48,118 nucleotides of DNA from an uncultured Eubacteriales bacterium. GTDB lineage: Bacteria; Bacillota; Clostridia; Christensenellales; Borkfalkiaceae. Shown piece after piece: positions 25,451-33,440 of this stretch; within the stretch, counting starts at the first letter, position 1; each line of letters opens with the position of its first letter. The stretch lies in NCBI GenBank assembly GCA_900540805.1, contig UQHL01000023.1:1-48118 (forward strand), written 5' to 3'. The notes below the pieces were generated by a model. The model did no database searches and was not told the origin of the DNA. It saw nothing but the letters and a program-made list of their open reading frames with translations. The translations under genes were made by a program, and so were the position numbers.

Positions 25451-25483
25451 AAACAGACCAAAACTTAAAGTTTTGGTCTGTTT
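25451..25483 (-). terminator. Terminator of the tRNA-Pro gene
   Basis: Minus strand: AAACAGACCAAAACTT pairs with AAGTTTTGGTCTGTTT and is followed by TTCATTTATTTG. It lies 13 bases after the tRNA CCA end, so the 3' side of this tRNA looks native. Confidence 0.8.
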
Positions 25484-25495
25484 TCATGGTTAAAA

Positions 25496-25571
25496 TGGTC
25501 GAGGCGACGGGATTTGAACCCACGACCTTCGCGTCCCGAACGCGACGCGCTCCCAGCTGCGCTACGCCTCG
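25496..25571 (-). tRNA. tRNA-Pro, anticodon CGG
   Basis: 76 bases with encoded CCA. Acceptor CGAGGCG pairs with CGCCTCG; the D-arm is GCGC/GCGC; the anticodon stem TCGCG/CGCGA encloses TTCGGGA, so the anticodon is CGG; the T-loop is TTCAAAT. The T-stem has two wobble pairs. A copy of its 5' half lies 192 bases upstream at 25726-25763, nearer the promoter. Confidence 0.93.
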
Positions 25572-25599
25572 AAAGAGGAAAATATTCGTTTTTTCGTAA

Positions 25600-25618
25600 G
25601 TGGTCAAACATGTGGTCA
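25600..25618. repeat. Two GTGGTCA direct repeats beside the tRNA 5' end
   Basis: GTGGTCA at 25600-25606 and 25612-25618, 12-bp period. They lie between the intact tRNA and the displaced 5' half, where arm-type integrase sites of a lost element would be expected. Confidence 0.45.
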
Positions 25619-25725
25619 GACCAATTTTTTACGGGCTTTTTGAAAAATTGAAATGCTGAAAAAGTCAATGTTTTCAAGGGCTTTCGGCGTTTTCGGAAAT
25701 TTTGCCGTCGGGAACGGCGATTAAC

Positions 25726-25763
25726 TCCCGAACGCTGCGCGCTACCAGCTGCGCTACGCCTCG
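25726..25763 (-). pseudogene. Displaced 5' half of tRNA-Pro
   Basis: 38 bases match the tRNA-Pro 5' half from the acceptor through the anticodon loop with three changes. The sequence then diverges at the 3' side of the anticodon loop, so it cannot fold as a tRNA. It stands directly behind the strong promoter at 25827-25855, suggesting that this is the original 5' half. Confidence 0.8.
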
Positions 25764-25826
25764 TCACAGATTTTGTTTTCAGAAATCCACAGACGTTGTT
25801 TTTTCATAGCTTCAACAAACGCAAGT

Positions 25827-25855
25827 ATTATAACAAATACGAGAGAAAAAGTCAA
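25827..25855 (-). promoter_or_regulatory. Promoter of the tRNA-Pro locus
   Basis: Minus strand: TTGACT, 17 bases, TATAAT. Transcription would pass the displaced tRNA half and reach the intact tRNA about 250 bases later. The sequence is almost identical to the WYL-regulator promoter at 28111-28139. Confidence 0.8.
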
Positions 25856-26829
25856 TCTTTTTCACACGAAAACAAAAAACTCTTTCTATTTCTTTTTCAA
25901 TCTGTTTAGGCCTAATCCTACCACAGATTTTCCGAGCCGGAGGAAAAATCTGTGGATACAAACAAAAAATATTCACATGCCCTGTCATTGCCTTACACAA
26001 CGGAGCCTGCTATTTTGTATAATGGCTCTTTTTCTCATCCGTGTATGTTTTTTCAAAATTACTTAATTTTCGCAAAAACCGCAAATTCGGTCTGAAACGG
26101 CAGAACTCCTCTCCCGCTTCTTATAGGATTTACCGACCGAAATCACACAGCTTCACTCTGCAACAATAGAGGAAAAACCGCGACAACAGCTTGCGCGCGG
26201 CGTACGATATTCCCTAAAATTACCCGCTTGAAATAAAAAACACTTTTCAATGTTTTCAAAAGAATATCGTATTTTCTTATTCAATAAGAACAAGCCGACT
26301 TCAGGTAAAGGCCGATAGACAAATCAGAAAGGAGTTTTTGCTTAAATTTGTCCGCAAAATCCTGATACCTTTTTATTTGTTCGAATATCCCCCTATACAA
26401 ATCAGCATTGAGATCTTTATCAGCGTAACCAAACAGAAAACATAATACTGACATGTTTCAGTCCATTCGGCATTCGGTATTTTTCCGCTGCATTTCATCG
26501 GCGCCGCACACGATATTATCTACGAAAAACATTCTGTTGAAGCCGTAACGTATAAACGTCTTGTCCAGGCAATTTCCCTATCTCGCCCTATGACGTACAG
26601 TTTATACAGCGTTTCGAAAAAGAGTATATCAGCGGGCAAGCTCCAGTCTTTTATACGCTCGTTCGCACGGCTCCGCCCGACGAATATTCAGCTTTCGGAA
26701 TTTTCCAAAAGCCTCTTTTTATTGAACCGACAAACCAGCCGTTATGAATCGCGCCGCAGCTTCCGTGCCTTACTTCAAAATACTCACTCGTAAGCGGGCT
26801 GTAAATTTATAACTTCGCCAAGCAGAAAT
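25856..26829. other. About 1 kb without an intact gene; probable decayed gene
   Basis: Contains the hairpin CCACAGATTTTCC/GGAAAAATCTGTGG (25921-25955), long enough for an RNA stem or terminator. Between about 26280 and 26790 the minus strand carries coding-like pieces in shifting frames (for example a run reading IRYGFNRMFFVDNIVCGADE and a 59-residue frame starting MSVLCFLFGYADKDL), broken by stops. I read this as a frameshifted pseudogene of unknown family. The plus-strand frames there look like shadows. Confidence 0.4.
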
Positions 26830-27093
26830 TTAGTGTCCCTCGCGCCAACACCTGCACTGTTCTATCCGCCGCCCGTCGTCGCCTTGTTCTTTATCGAAAG
26901 CAAATCCTTTCAGCAGTTCGCAAGGAAATTCCTTGCAATGGCCGCAATGCTCATGCCCTTTCGCTTCGCTGCACGATTTTACGGGACAGCTTTCTCCCCA
27001 AAAGGGCTTTTGAATATACACACAGCCCTTACAGTTCATTTGTTCGCGGTAAGCGCATTCGCTGCATAATAGTCCACATCTCGATTCGGTCAT
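26830..27093 (-). CDS. Cysteine-rich DUF3795 protein
   Basis: 87 residues from ATG 27093, with AAGGAGAC upstream. It has a DUF3795-like pattern: CGLLCSECAYREQMNCKGC, CPVKSC and HCGHCKEFPCELL, with about twelve Cys in all, probably binding zinc or an Fe-S cluster. Function is unknown. It lies after the WYL regulator gene, with an inverted repeat between them. Genes of this family are often linked to WYL or GyrI-like regulators. Confidence 0.8.
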   Translation of the reverse strand: MTESRCGLLCSECAYREQMNCKGCVYIQKPFWGESCPVKSCSEAKGHEHCGHCKEFPCELLKGFAFDKEQGDDGRRIEQCRCWREGH

Positions 27094-27137
27094 AACGATT
27101 GTCTCCTTAAGCTTTATGACGCTATTATACAGGAAGA

Positions 27138-27161
27138 AATATGACAACAGTATGTCATATT
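27138..27161. promoter_or_regulatory. 9-bp inverted repeat between regulator and DUF3795 genes
   Basis: AATATGACA, six bases, TGTCATATT, perfect arms. It overlaps the end of the WYL gene region and lies upstream of a TATAAT-like box (minus strand) before the DUF3795 gene. It could be an operator; the T-rich stretch after it also allows a weak terminator. Confidence 0.5.
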
Positions 27162-28074
27162 AGCTGCGATTTTTTTGATTTTGCCCAATAATCTTTTCCG
27201 CTTGTTTTATTCTATCGTCAATCAGTTCACTCGGCGATAAAATCTCAACCTTATCCCCAAAGCTGAATATCCATTGACGCATGTTTTCGTAGCTTGCAAA
27301 ATCGCGCTCAAGGAGCAGACCGCTTCCGCAATCGGTATAACAGTCGATCCCGTATTCGTCAATCAGACGATATTTTTCGCTTTCGGCAAAAATTGCTTTC
27401 AAATGTATCACATTGGAGAAAAAGTAATCGTCAAACGATACTTCTGCCTGCGAAAGCTCCCGCGGCGAAAAGGGTTCGTTTAAGAGCTGCAATTTCCAGA
27501 GGCGATTTAATTTGAAAAGTCGGTAAGCCGCCTTGTCCAGGCAGTATCCGAACATATACCAGGACGACCATCTGAAAATCAGGCGATACGGCTCGATTCG
27601 TCGTTCGCTTTCTCCCTTTTCCGAGTAGTATTTGAACGTAATGAGGCACTTCGACAAGATCGCTTCCTTGATCCGAGCTATTTTCTGCGTCAACGGGCCC
27701 TGATAATGCGAGGCGAGGTCGATGGTAATCACATCGTCGGCCTCGACGCGGTTTCCTCTATCCGACAATTTATCGATCAGCCTGAAAAAATAAGCTTCTT
27801 CGGAAATACTGTCAATACCTTTTAATCCCGTCAGAATCGACTGTAATTCTTCCCGCGTAAAAAAAGTTTTGTCTATCTTGTACCCTTCGGCAAAAGAGAT
27901 CCCGCCGCGATAGCCCTGCACCGTAACAAGCGGAAGCCCTGCCTTACAGATGTCCTCGACGTCTCTGTTTATCGTCCTTGCGGACACCTCGAAGCGCTCC
28001 GCCAATTCGGCAACCGTCGCCTTGTCCCTTTGCAATAAAATCATGATAATCCCGATCAGCCGATCGATCTTCAT
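27160..28074 (-). CDS. YafY-type HTH/WYL-domain transcriptional regulator
   Basis: 304 residues. GGGAGGAG suits the ATG at 28074 (8 bases) better than the ATG at 28080, which it almost touches. N-terminal HTH (about 1-60): ATVAELAERFEVSARTINRDVEDICKAGLP. The WYL domain (about 140-225) includes RIEPYRLIFRWSSWYMFGYC, with a C-terminal WCX-like part. WYL proteins sense nucleic-acid or small ligands and often repress nearby genes. The perfect palindrome between its promoter and ATG suggests that it represses itself. Confidence 0.9.
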   Translation of the reverse strand: MKIDRLIGIIMILLQRDKATVAELAERFEVSARTINRDVEDICKAGLPLVTVQGYRGGISFAEGYKIDKTFFTREELQSILTGLKGIDSISEEAYFFRLIDKLSDRGNRVEADDVITIDLASHYQGPLTQKIARIKEAILSKCLITFKYYSEKGESERRIEPYRLIFRWSSWYMFGYCLDKAAYRLFKLNRLWKLQLLNEPFSPRELSQAEVSFDDYFFSNVIHLKAIFAESEKYRLIDEYGIDCYTDCGSGLLLERDFASYENMRQWIFSFGDKVEILSPSELIDDRIKQAEKIIGQNQKNRS

Positions 28075-28090
28075 CCGCATTCTCCTCCCG

Positions 28091-28109
28091 CAGTTAAACT
28101 GTTTAACTG
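28091..28109. promoter_or_regulatory. Operator palindrome of the WYL regulator
   Basis: CAGTTAAAC-T-GTTTAACTG, 9-bp perfect arms, directly downstream of the -10 box and upstream of the ribosome binding site. A bound repressor here would block its own transcription. Confidence 0.65.
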
Positions 28110-28110
28110 T

Positions 28111-28139
28111 GTTATAACAAATACGAAATAAAAAGTCAA
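28111..28139 (-). promoter_or_regulatory. Promoter of the WYL regulator gene
   Basis: Minus strand: TTGACT, 17 bases, TATAAC. The spacer shares TCGTATTTGT with the tRNA-Pro promoter. Confidence 0.75.
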
Positions 28140-28221
28140 CTTCTTTTTACTTGTTCCAAAAACATTTATCGCCTTAAAAATGCCCTTCTGCGGTATATAA
28201 GCAAAGCGTTTTTATAAAACA

Positions 28222-28250
28222 AGAGAGCGGAATTTCATTCGCTCTCTATT
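28222..28250 (-). terminator. Terminator after the second GH78 gene
   Basis: AGAGAGCG, loop, CGCTCTCT, followed on the minus strand by TTGTTTTATAAAAA. It closes the rpiB, kinase-epimerase, GH78 operon. Confidence 0.75.
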
Positions 28251-28258
28251 ATTAAAGC

Positions 28259-30472
28259 TCAAAATTCAAACACCTTTTTCCCCGCCTCGAGCGGCGCTTC
28301 CAGCCCTCTGAAACGGAACGTTCCCCCGACGCCGTCGGGGAGTTCCACAGTGACGGCGCCCCTGTTTCCCCGACGCTTTATGGCGACGGAAATCTTTCCG
28401 CGGGGCGTCGTAATATATCCCTCGGCATCCCCGAGAGCCTCGATATCGCAGGGGCTTATCTCAACAGTCCGATAGCCCGCGGAAGCGACGCGTATCCCTA
28501 AAAACGTCGTAAACAGCGTTTTGACGCAGCCGCCGAACATCGGGTGACAATGGGATTCTTTTCCGTCCCAATACTCCCAAAGCGTGGTTGCCCCGCTGTC
28601 GAGCATATATCCGAACGAACGCTTTTCCTTCCGCGACGACAGCAGTTTGAATACCGCGTCGTCATAACGGCGTTCGGCGAGTACGCGGACGAGTATCTCC
28701 GTGCCGAATATCCCCGTATCGAAGCCTCCCGCGCCGTCGTATTTTTCGACAAGGCGGTTCAGCGTCCGTTCGTCCCCCAATCCGATATCGAGGGCATAGG
28801 CGTTCGCCGCCAAAAAACCGCGGCAAAAATCGCCCGTAGCCTCGTCGTAATATTTTTCGACCACCGCCGAAGCGTGCGCCTCCCTTTTCCGCTTAAGCGC
28901 TTCTCTTTCCAACCCCAGTTTCAAAAGGCCGTCGAGCTCGAGGAGCCGATCGTAAAATTTTATGAGATAGCAGGTGTTTACAAATTGAGGCGTCAGATAG
29001 GCGACGCCGTCTTTATCGACGTTGCCTTCCTCTATATACGCCCAATCTCCCGTAAACCAGCCTCCGTTTTCCTCGCGGACGACTACTGCGTTTTCGCAGC
29101 GGCTTTCCATATACGAAAGATAATGCAGCATATTGGGGAGATACTTTTTCACGAGAGAATCGTCGCCGTAGAATTTATAGTATTGATACGGCAGAACGAT
29201 TACGGCGCCGCCCCAGCCCGAAGGACCTCCGCCGCCGCCGAAAAACGGGGCCGTATGCTGAACGTGGCCGTTATTTACGTCCTGACAATCGATGATATCC
29301 CGCATCCACTTTTTATACATTTCACGCACGTCGAATACATGCATCGCGGTCTCGCAGGTAATCTGTCCGTCGCCCGTATAGCCGAACCGCTCCCGATGGG
29401 GACAGTCGGAGGGAACGCAGCCGTGGATATTATTCAGCTGAGTGCGGATATATATGTCGTAAAGCCCGTTTAAGACCTCGTTGCCGCATTTGAAATCGGA
29501 CGTGCGCTTTATATCCGTGTGGATCACTTCGCAAACCAAATTTTCGATCTCTCCTTCAACCGTAAAGTATCGGAAGCCGTACCAGGTAAAATGCGCGTAA
29601 ACGTCTTTATGCGGCAGGGCGTCGCCGATACACTCGAAGGTCTGAATCCGCCAGGGCGTATATTTACAGCCGACGGTATAGAAATCAAGCGTTCGGTCGG
29701 GATTGAGCTCCTCCGCGTGTTCGATGATAATCTTGCCGCCGTACGACGTATCGAATTTCAGCCGCCCCGTAATATTTTCGCCCAGATCGTAGAGCTTTTT
29801 GCCGTTGACGGTGCCGATATATTTGGGAATAATCCTTCTGATCACCTTTTCGGCGGGATAGTCGAACAGCGTCAGTTCCCCGTCGGGCCGTTTCGCTTCC
29901 ACGGCACAGTCGAAATTCTTTTCCGAAAAGCAAATATCATGGAAATCGTCCGTCAGGTGCAGATCGTGTTTTTCGCCGTAATAGACGTTGTTTTCGACGA
30001 TCTGACTTTTTCCCGCTTTAACGTCGGTGCCGCTCTCGATTTCAAGCGTCTCGCCTTTCCCGGTTTCTATCCTGACGGAAAAGGCGAGGCGGGGCACGCC
30101 GATATAGAAGGTCCCTTCATTCAGGACGCGGGTCTGGTTGAACCAGCCGTTTCCCAGCTGCGCGGACAAAAGATTTTCCCCGTCTTTGAGCAGAGCCGTT
30201 ATGTCGTAACGGCAGAAATACACTCTCGGATTGGTAAAAATATCGCGGATGGGATATTGCGTGTGCTTGCCGTTTAATTGTTCGTACGTGGCCACCGCGG
30301 GCTCGAAAACGTTTTCGCTCGCAGGCTTTCCGTTGATATACAGCTCGAACCAGCCAAGGCCGCAAATGTCGATGACGGCCGATTTTATATCCCGTACAGT
30401 AAACTTTTTACGGAAAACAGGCGCTTCGCAGCCGCTCTTTTCCGAGATCCATCTTGCATTGAAAATACTCAT
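28259..30472 (-). CDS. Alpha-L-rhamnosidase, GH78 (second copy)
   Basis: 737 residues from ATG 30472; GAAAGGAG lies 6 bases before it, and an upstream in-frame TTG lies inside that site. The layout is shorter than the first GH78: a beta-domain with WFELYINGKPASENVF, a long middle part and an alpha6/alpha6 barrel. Catalytic strip: DCPHRERFGYTGDGQ gives Asp356, Glu361 and Asp368. The late motif TLWEYWDGKESHCHPMFGG carries the conserved Glu and His. This is the DCPHRER subgroup, unlike the DCPQRDER form at 1747. No signal peptide. It is the last gene of an operon with the isomerase and kinase-epimerase, so it probably releases rhamnose from a glycoside whose remaining sugar is processed by them. 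Confidence 0.92.
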   Translation of the reverse strand: MSIFNARWISEKSGCEAPVFRKKFTVRDIKSAVIDICGLGWFELYINGKPASENVFEPAVATYEQLNGKHTQYPIRDIFTNPRVYFCRYDITALLKDGENLLSAQLGNGWFNQTRVLNEGTFYIGVPRLAFSVRIETGKGETLEIESGTDVKAGKSQIVENNVYYGEKHDLHLTDDFHDICFSEKNFDCAVEAKRPDGELTLFDYPAEKVIRRIIPKYIGTVNGKKLYDLGENITGRLKFDTSYGGKIIIEHAEELNPDRTLDFYTVGCKYTPWRIQTFECIGDALPHKDVYAHFTWYGFRYFTVEGEIENLVCEVIHTDIKRTSDFKCGNEVLNGLYDIYIRTQLNNIHGCVPSDCPHRERFGYTGDGQITCETAMHVFDVREMYKKWMRDIIDCQDVNNGHVQHTAPFFGGGGGPSGWGGAVIVLPYQYYKFYGDDSLVKKYLPNMLHYLSYMESRCENAVVVREENGGWFTGDWAYIEEGNVDKDGVAYLTPQFVNTCYLIKFYDRLLELDGLLKLGLEREALKRKREAHASAVVEKYYDEATGDFCRGFLAANAYALDIGLGDERTLNRLVEKYDGAGGFDTGIFGTEILVRVLAERRYDDAVFKLLSSRKEKRSFGYMLDSGATTLWEYWDGKESHCHPMFGGCVKTLFTTFLGIRVASAGYRTVEISPCDIEALGDAEGYITTPRGKISVAIKRRGNRGAVTVELPDGVGGTFRFRGLEAPLEAGKKVFEF

Positions 30473-30491
30473 TTTTTCTCCTTTCAAAAGC

Positions 30492-32057
30492 TTATTTTAA
30501 GCTTTCGTACAGTCTCTTTGCAGCCGCGCGGACGGTCGTATCCGTGCCGAACACGCTCGAAGTGCCCACCACGAAAATGTTTGCGCCCGCCTCGTACATT
30601 TTCGGAACGTTTTCAAAGCTACAATTCCCGTCCGCTTCGATCTCTGTATTTTTAAGCCCTTTGGAATCCAGATAATCGCGCACCCTCTTGATTTTATTAA
30701 AACCGAAGGGAACGATTTTCTGCCCCGCAAACCCGGGATTGACCGTCATAACCAGTACCATATCGAGCTCCGAAAGCACCTCCGACAGAAATTCGACAGG
30801 CGTCGAGGGATTAATTGCGACGGACGCTTTTGCGCCTTTTTCCTTGATAAGCGAAATCGCCCGCATGAGGTGCGGAGTCGCTTCAAAATGCACCGAAACG
30901 ATATCGTTTTCCCTGATCGTCAGTTTTTCGATGACGCTCTCCGCATCGTCGGCCATAATATGGTAATCAAAAGGCAGCCGCGTCGCCGCACGGAGTTTAT
31001 TCAAAAGCTCCATGGGCAGCATGAGGTTGGGGACAAAATGATTGTCCATAATGTCGCAATGCACGTATCGGATATCGGCCTCCTCGATCTCCCGCAGCGC
31101 ACGCCGCATTTCGAGAATATCCGCACACATGATCGACGCCGAAAGCTTAGGCTCGCGGATCCTTTTATCCTCTATGGGAAGAAACGCGGCCCCGTAAAGC
31201 GGCGCCTTTTCCCCGAGCTTCGCCTTCGAGATAAAAGGAAGCTTATCGGCCTTGTAACAGTGGGTCCGAATATATTTTATCAACGGATTTATGTAGGACG
31301 TTTCCCGCGCGCTCAAACCGCCGCTGAACAGCAGACAGTCGGGCGATAACAAATTGATCAGGGAAACCAACGCCCTGCCCAACATCCGCACCGCTTCGCC
31401 GACGGCTTGTTCGGCAGACGAATCTCCCGCTTCGGCTCTGTCTAACAGGTCTGCCGCAGTTTTTCCCCCGCCCAATAATTCCGCCGCGGTGATGTCCAGC
31501 CCGCCTCCCGCGCAGTATTTTTCCAGACAGCCGTTTTTTCCGCAGCCGCAGGGTCGCCCGTTTTCCGCCACGGGCGTATGCCCCAATTCTCCCGCACAGC
31601 CCAGGCCGCCGTCATAGACCTTTCCGCTTAAAACAATTCCCGTTCCTATTCCCGTGCCGAGAGTAACGCAGACCACGGAAGACTTTCCCTGTCCGTAGCC
31701 CGCGACGTATTCTCCCCAGGCCGCCGCCCTCGAATCCTGCACCAATTTGACGGGAAAGCCCAACTGCAACTCGAGATCCCGCGCAAAATTTTCCGAAAGC
31801 GCTTTGATATTCGGCGCTTTTATAATTTTTCTGCCCTCTCCGTCCACGGTCCCCGGTACGGCCGCCCCGCATGCGGCAAGCTCTTTTAACGATATTCCCC
31901 GCCCTCCGCACAGCCGCTCGACGGAATTTTTTATAAACGAGGGCAGATCTCCCGCTTCCGCGATATAGTATTTTTCGGACGCGATCAATTGTTTTTCAGC
32001 GTCGAAAACGCCGACCGCTATTTTCGTCCCGCCGATATCCACGCCTATCCTATACAT
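30492..32057 (-). CDS. Fused ROK sugar kinase and AlsE/Rpe-type ketose-phosphate 3-epimerase
   Basis: 521 residues from ATG 32057, with GAGGAC upstream. Residues 1-295 are a ROK kinase: GVDIGGTK, the zinc motif GRPCGCGKNGCLEKYC and the glucokinase-like TLGTGIGTGIV. Residues 304-521 are a full epimerase barrel: SASIMCAD, CDIMDNHFVPN, DYHIM, TVNPGFAGQ and EADGNCS...GANIFVVGTSSVF. The last motif matches AlsE (allulose-6-phosphate 3-epimerase) better than ribulose-phosphate epimerases. E. coli keeps alsE and alsK as adjacent genes with rpiB/alsB nearby. Here kinase and epimerase are one chain, and the RpiB gene overlaps its start by 8 bases. I infer phosphorylation of allose or a related aldose, isomerisation by RpiB, and epimerisation to fructose-6-phosphate. 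Confidence 0.88.
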   Translation of the reverse strand: MYRIGVDIGGTKIAVGVFDAEKQLIASEKYYIAEAGDLPSFIKNSVERLCGGRGISLKELAACGAAVPGTVDGEGRKIIKAPNIKALSENFARDLELQLGFPVKLVQDSRAAAWGEYVAGYGQGKSSVVCVTLGTGIGTGIVLSGKVYDGGLGCAGELGHTPVAENGRPCGCGKNGCLEKYCAGGGLDITAAELLGGGKTAADLLDRAEAGDSSAEQAVGEAVRMLGRALVSLINLLSPDCLLFSGGLSARETSYINPLIKYIRTHCYKADKLPFISKAKLGEKAPLYGAAFLPIEDKRIREPKLSASIMCADILEMRRALREIEEADIRYVHCDIMDNHFVPNLMLPMELLNKLRAATRLPFDYHIMADDAESVIEKLTIRENDIVSVHFEATPHLMRAISLIKEKGAKASVAINPSTPVEFLSEVLSELDMVLVMTVNPGFAGQKIVPFGFNKIKRVRDYLDSKGLKNTEIEADGNCSFENVPKMYEAGANIFVVGTSSVFGTDTTVRAAAKRLYESLK

Positions 32058-32502
32058 CGAATTTGTCCTCTTCGATCGCCGAGAGCATATCGATCCTTCT
32101 TTGATGCCGACCGCCCTCGTACTTTTCGCCGATAAAACAATCCACAATCATTTCCGCGATTGCGGGGCCGACTACTCTCGCCCCGAAAGCCACAATGTTT
32201 GCGTCGTTATGCCGCCGCGAAAGCATGGCAGTATAAGGTTCGGAACACACCGCCGCCCTGATTCCGCGCACCTTATTTGCCGCGAGAGAAATTCCCACAC
32301 CCGTTCCACAGATCAACACCCCGAATCTGCATTCTCCCGCCGCAACGGCCTTCGCCGCTTTATAGCCATAGACGGGATAATCCGTCCGTTCCTCGCCGTT
32401 TGTGCCGAAATCAACCACTTCGTGCCCCGCCTCCAGCAAATGAGCCTTGATCCAAGTTTTCAATCCGACAGCAGTATGGTCGTTTCCGATTGCTATTTTC
32501 AT
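32050..32502 (-). CDS. rpiB: RpiB/AlsB-type allose- or ribose-phosphate isomerase
   Basis: 150 residues, the normal length, from ATG 32502 with GGAGG upstream (longish spacing); an ATG at 32523 is possible. Canonical residues are present: GNDHTAVGLK at the start, CGTGVGISLAANK with the catalytic Cys, SRRHNDANIVAFGAR with His-Asn, and the C-terminal RRIDML. This contrasts with the altered copy at 1151. It converts aldose-6-phosphate to ketose-6-phosphate; RpiB enzymes act on ribose-5-P and allose-6-P. The stop overlaps the kinase-epimerase start, giving a coupled three-step pathway. Confidence 0.9.
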   Translation of the reverse strand: MKIAIGNDHTAVGLKTWIKAHLLEAGHEVVDFGTNGEERTDYPVYGYKAAKAVAAGECRFGVLICGTGVGISLAANKVRGIRAAVCSEPYTAMLSRRHNDANIVAFGARVVGPAIAEMIVDCFIGEKYEGGRHQRRIDMLSAIEEDKFDV

Positions 32503-32541
32503 ATTTTCTGTACCCGCCTCCATTATTAAATTTCCGCTTTT

Positions 32542-32547
32542 ATTATA
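32542..32547 (-). promoter_or_regulatory. -10 box of the rpiB operon, -35 weak
   Basis: Minus strand TATAAT, with only GC-rich ATGGCG-like sequence at the -35 position. A good -10 with a poor -35, next to a divergent AraC gene, is typical of an activator-dependent promoter. Confidence 0.5.
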
Positions 32548-32591
32548 CGCCCTCCTCCTCGCCCCCGCCATGTATTTTTTCCGAAAATACC

Positions 32592-32620
32592 TTGACAAAA
32601 ACGACTTTTAGCATTATAAT
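32592..32620 (+). promoter_or_regulatory. Consensus promoter of the second AraC gene
   Basis: TTGACA, 17 bases, TATAAT: a perfect sigma-A consensus. AAGGAG follows at 32632 and ATG at 32644. Confidence 0.88.
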
Positions 32621-32643
32621 CGTATCGTAATAAGGAGCTTATT

Positions 32644-33393
32644 ATGGAAGCGACGTTTGCGGACATCACCAATTTTCCCATTTCTTCCTGTTTCGAACAC
32701 GCGCACAAAAATTGGGAGATCATCTATCTTCTTTCGGGCAGCGCCACTGTTTTAATCGGAAATCATGAATACCAAATTCGGGCAGACGACATCCTGGTAT
32801 TGCCGCCGAACACTTTACACAAGGAATATTCCGCGGAAAAATATACGGATATGTATCTCCAGGCAGACGGCCTCGACTTCGGGGGAATCGTGCTCGTGCA
32901 CGAATTTTTTCCCGCAGTCGCCCCCTTGATGCATCTGATGAGAAAGGTTCTGACGGAAAAGGAAGATTATTACAGAGTGATAGCAAGCAATCTTTTGGAA
33001 ACGATTTGCGCGTTTATTAAGAAATATGACGTCAGGAATACGAGCTATCCCTTCGTTCAGAAGATTAAAAATATTGTTTACGAAAATATTTCCAATCCCG
33101 AATTCAGCATCTCGGAAACGCTGAAAAACACGGGCTATAATATCGATTACGCAAGGCGGTGTTTCTTTCGGGAAACGGGGTTCACCCCAAAAGAATATCT
33201 GCTGAATTTAAGGCTTTCCTACGCCAAAAAACTGCTTTTGCAGGATAATTTCATCAGTGTGGAATGGGTCGCTTTTACGTGCGGATTTAACGACGCCTTT
33301 TACTTTTCCGCTCTATTCAAGAAACGCTTCGGGCTTTCCCCGAGGACTTACCGAAACCGACGGCTGCTTACGCCTCAACAGCCGCTGCCCTGA
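32644..33393 (+). CDS. AraC-family regulator of the rhamnoside/allose-type locus
   Basis: 249 residues. The N-terminal cupin (about 10-90) has FEHAHKNWEIIYLLSGSATV and DDILVLPPNTLHKEY, typical of sugar-sensing AraC proteins. C-terminal HTH units: EFSISETLKNTGYNIDYARRCF and ISVEWVAFTCGFNDAFYFSALFKKRFGLSPRTYR. It is divergent from the rpiB operon, whose promoter overlaps the region just upstream, so it is the likely activator. It ends just before a strong terminator. Confidence 0.92.
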   Translation: MEATFADITNFPISSCFEHAHKNWEIIYLLSGSATVLIGNHEYQIRADDILVLPPNTLHKEYSAEKYTDMYLQADGLDFGGIVLVHEFFPAVAPLMHLMRKVLTEKEDYYRVIASNLLETICAFIKKYDVRNTSYPFVQKIKNIVYENISNPEFSISETLKNTGYNIDYARRCFFRETGFTPKEYLLNLRLSYAKKLLLQDNFISVEWVAFTCGFNDAFYFSALFKKRFGLSPRTYRNRRLLTPQQPLP

Positions 33394-33400
33394 TTATGCA

Positions 33401-33440
33401 AAGAGCCGCCCATCCGTATAAGATGAGCGGCTCTTTCTTT
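33401..33440 (+). terminator. Terminator between converging AraC and DUF1893 genes
   Basis: AAGAGCCGC, 17-base loop, GCGGCTCTT followed by TCTTTT. It serves the plus-strand AraC gene; the converging gene stops at 33440 inside its T-tract. Confidence 0.85.

Noticed and set aside
25465..25767. 100-codon minus-strand frame
   Set aside because: Runs through tRNA-Pro, its terminator and the tRNA fragment.
25921..25959. DnaA box or origin from TGTGGATAC
   Set aside because: Single imperfect box next to a hairpin; no cluster, dnaA or dnaN.
26590..26793. 67-codon plus-strand frame
   Set aside because: Arg/Ser-rich, opposite the decayed minus-strand gene.
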